Below, piece by piece: positions 63,550 through 64,000 of a stretch of DNA of 64,000 nt. The stretch spans positions 124,001 to 188,000 of the forward strand of contig NZ_CANMRN010000002.1 in assembly GCF_947500265.1 (NCBI RefSeq). Direction: 5' to 3'. The notes beneath the pieces are model-generated. The model had not been told where the DNA came from. It was given only the letters and a program-made list of their open reading frames with translations, and did no database searches. This stretch comes from an uncultured Psychrobacter sp. GTDB taxonomy: Bacteria > Pseudomonadota > Gammaproteobacteria > Pseudomonadales > Moraxellaceae. The translations under genes and the position numbers were made by a program. Every line of letters starts with the position of its first letter. Positions within the stretch are counted from its first letter, which is position 1.

Positions 63550-64000
63550 TTAATCATTGAGTTTTATTTTCGCCCTTATAATACCATGATCAGTGACTCT
63601 ATCGGCATAGTCCCACTTCAAATGATCATTAAAATAATCGACTCGTTCGACATAACCGAGCGAAAACTTACTATCAGGCAAAAACTCTTCTGAGACAAAT
63701 AACTGGTCAATAACTTCTGGCATGCCTTGATATATATGGGTATAGGCAACATCCTTCATCCAGCCATATCGTGCCTGAATACGAGCGGCATCAAAAAGTG
63801 CAACATCACGCATACTTTTATCGTAATTAACCTCCCCAGTTTCTGTCATCAACTGAGTAGTCACGCTACCTGTAACATCATTCATATCGCCCAATAGAAT
63901 CAATGGTTCACGGGTATGTTGCAATCGCTCTATGATAGACATACGGATAGAGGCCGCTTCTGCCGCGCGCATACATAAACTACGAAGCTTGGCGCGAACA
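63550..64000 (-). CDS. Endonuclease/exonuclease/phosphatase-family protein, 3' part (5' end outside window)
   Basis: The frame is open to the right edge, so only the last 150 codons are present; the ATG at 63972 is internal. Family motifs are LILLGDMNDV (metal-binding Asp and Asn), DQLFVSEEF and the closing DHGIIRAKI (catalytic His). Members cleave phosphodiesters in nucleic acids, lipids or sugars; the substrate cannot be told from this part. Confidence 0.82.
   Translation of the reverse strand, partial: VRAKLRSLCMRAAEAASIRMSIIERLQHTREPLILLGDMNDVTGSVTTQLMTETGEVNYDKSMRDVALFDAARIQARYGWMKDVAYTHIYQGMPEVIDQLFVSEEFLPDSKFSLGYVERVDYFNDHLKWDYADRVTDHGIIRAKIKLND

Noticed and set aside
1..64000. CRISPR arrays, tRNA/rRNA genes, insertion sequences, prophage
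   Set aside because: I saw no regularly spaced repeats, clover-leaf candidates, transposase or phage genes on reading both strands; small RNAs without hairpin signatures could have been missed.

Overview
The window looks like a chromosomal segment of a Gram-negative, AT-leaning gammaproteobacterium of the Moraxellaceae, most probably Psychrobacter. The evidence is an Acinetobacter-type fatty acyl-CoA reductase (Acr1), a MesD/MesX methionine synthase pair, an LPS assembly block (msbA-lpxK-kdsB behind exbB-exbD), type IV pilus PilZ behind holB, and an OmpW porin. The genus is inferred from gene content and style, not from a database search. No phage, insertion sequence, integron, CRISPR array, tRNA or rRNA is visible.

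Layout. 0-2 kb: 3' end of lipB, ppa and a small membrane protein. 2-6 kb (minus): a sulfur/methionine unit read mesX - mesD - flavin reductase - TauE exporter, with a perfect MetR-type palindrome in front of mesX. 6-13 kb: acr1, a DUF1622 membrane protein, dusB, a BCCT (BetT-like) transporter, a HIT protein, and a membrane protein whose N-terminus is cut off by an in-frame TGA. 13-19 kb: ilvD, a CPA1 Na+/H+ antiporter, a serine hydrolase and a DUF442 phosphatase. 19.6-24.3 kb: a MaoC hydratase, a long-form FabG and a divergent thiolase, in the same order as mycobacterial htdX-fabG4-fadA2. 24.5-36 kb: ppk2, then a long minus-strand run exbB-exbD-msbA-lpxK-kdsB-holB-pilZ, preceded by rsmG-parA-parB. 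36-42 kb: a Lon-like protease with an unusual basic tail, a WYL regulator, a TerD protein and a voltage-gated type K+ channel. 42.3-48.3 kb: a tiny zinc-ribbon membrane protein, ompW, and aceE-aceF without lpd.

48.8-62.5 kb is the most unusual region. It holds six plus-strand genes, all encoding exported proteins: an SdrB-like/Cys-module protein, two long paralogous DUF11 repeat proteins, a small one-domain relative, a 1772-residue protein with DUF11, SdrB-like and Ig-like regions and a C-terminal outer-membrane beta-barrel, and a small secreted partner. A near-consensus sigma-54 promoter precedes the last four genes. The intergenic gaps carry long hairpins. Shared N-terminal and Cys-containing C-terminal modules suggest that the proteins assemble into one surface structure. 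This is my leading candidate for an undescribed system.

The window ends with a TetR regulator and the 3' part of an endonuclease/exonuclease/phosphatase-family gene, both on the minus strand. Core metabolism (PDH, ilvD, LPS, chromosome partition, pyrophosphatase) is interleaved with the accessory lipid, methionine and surface modules.
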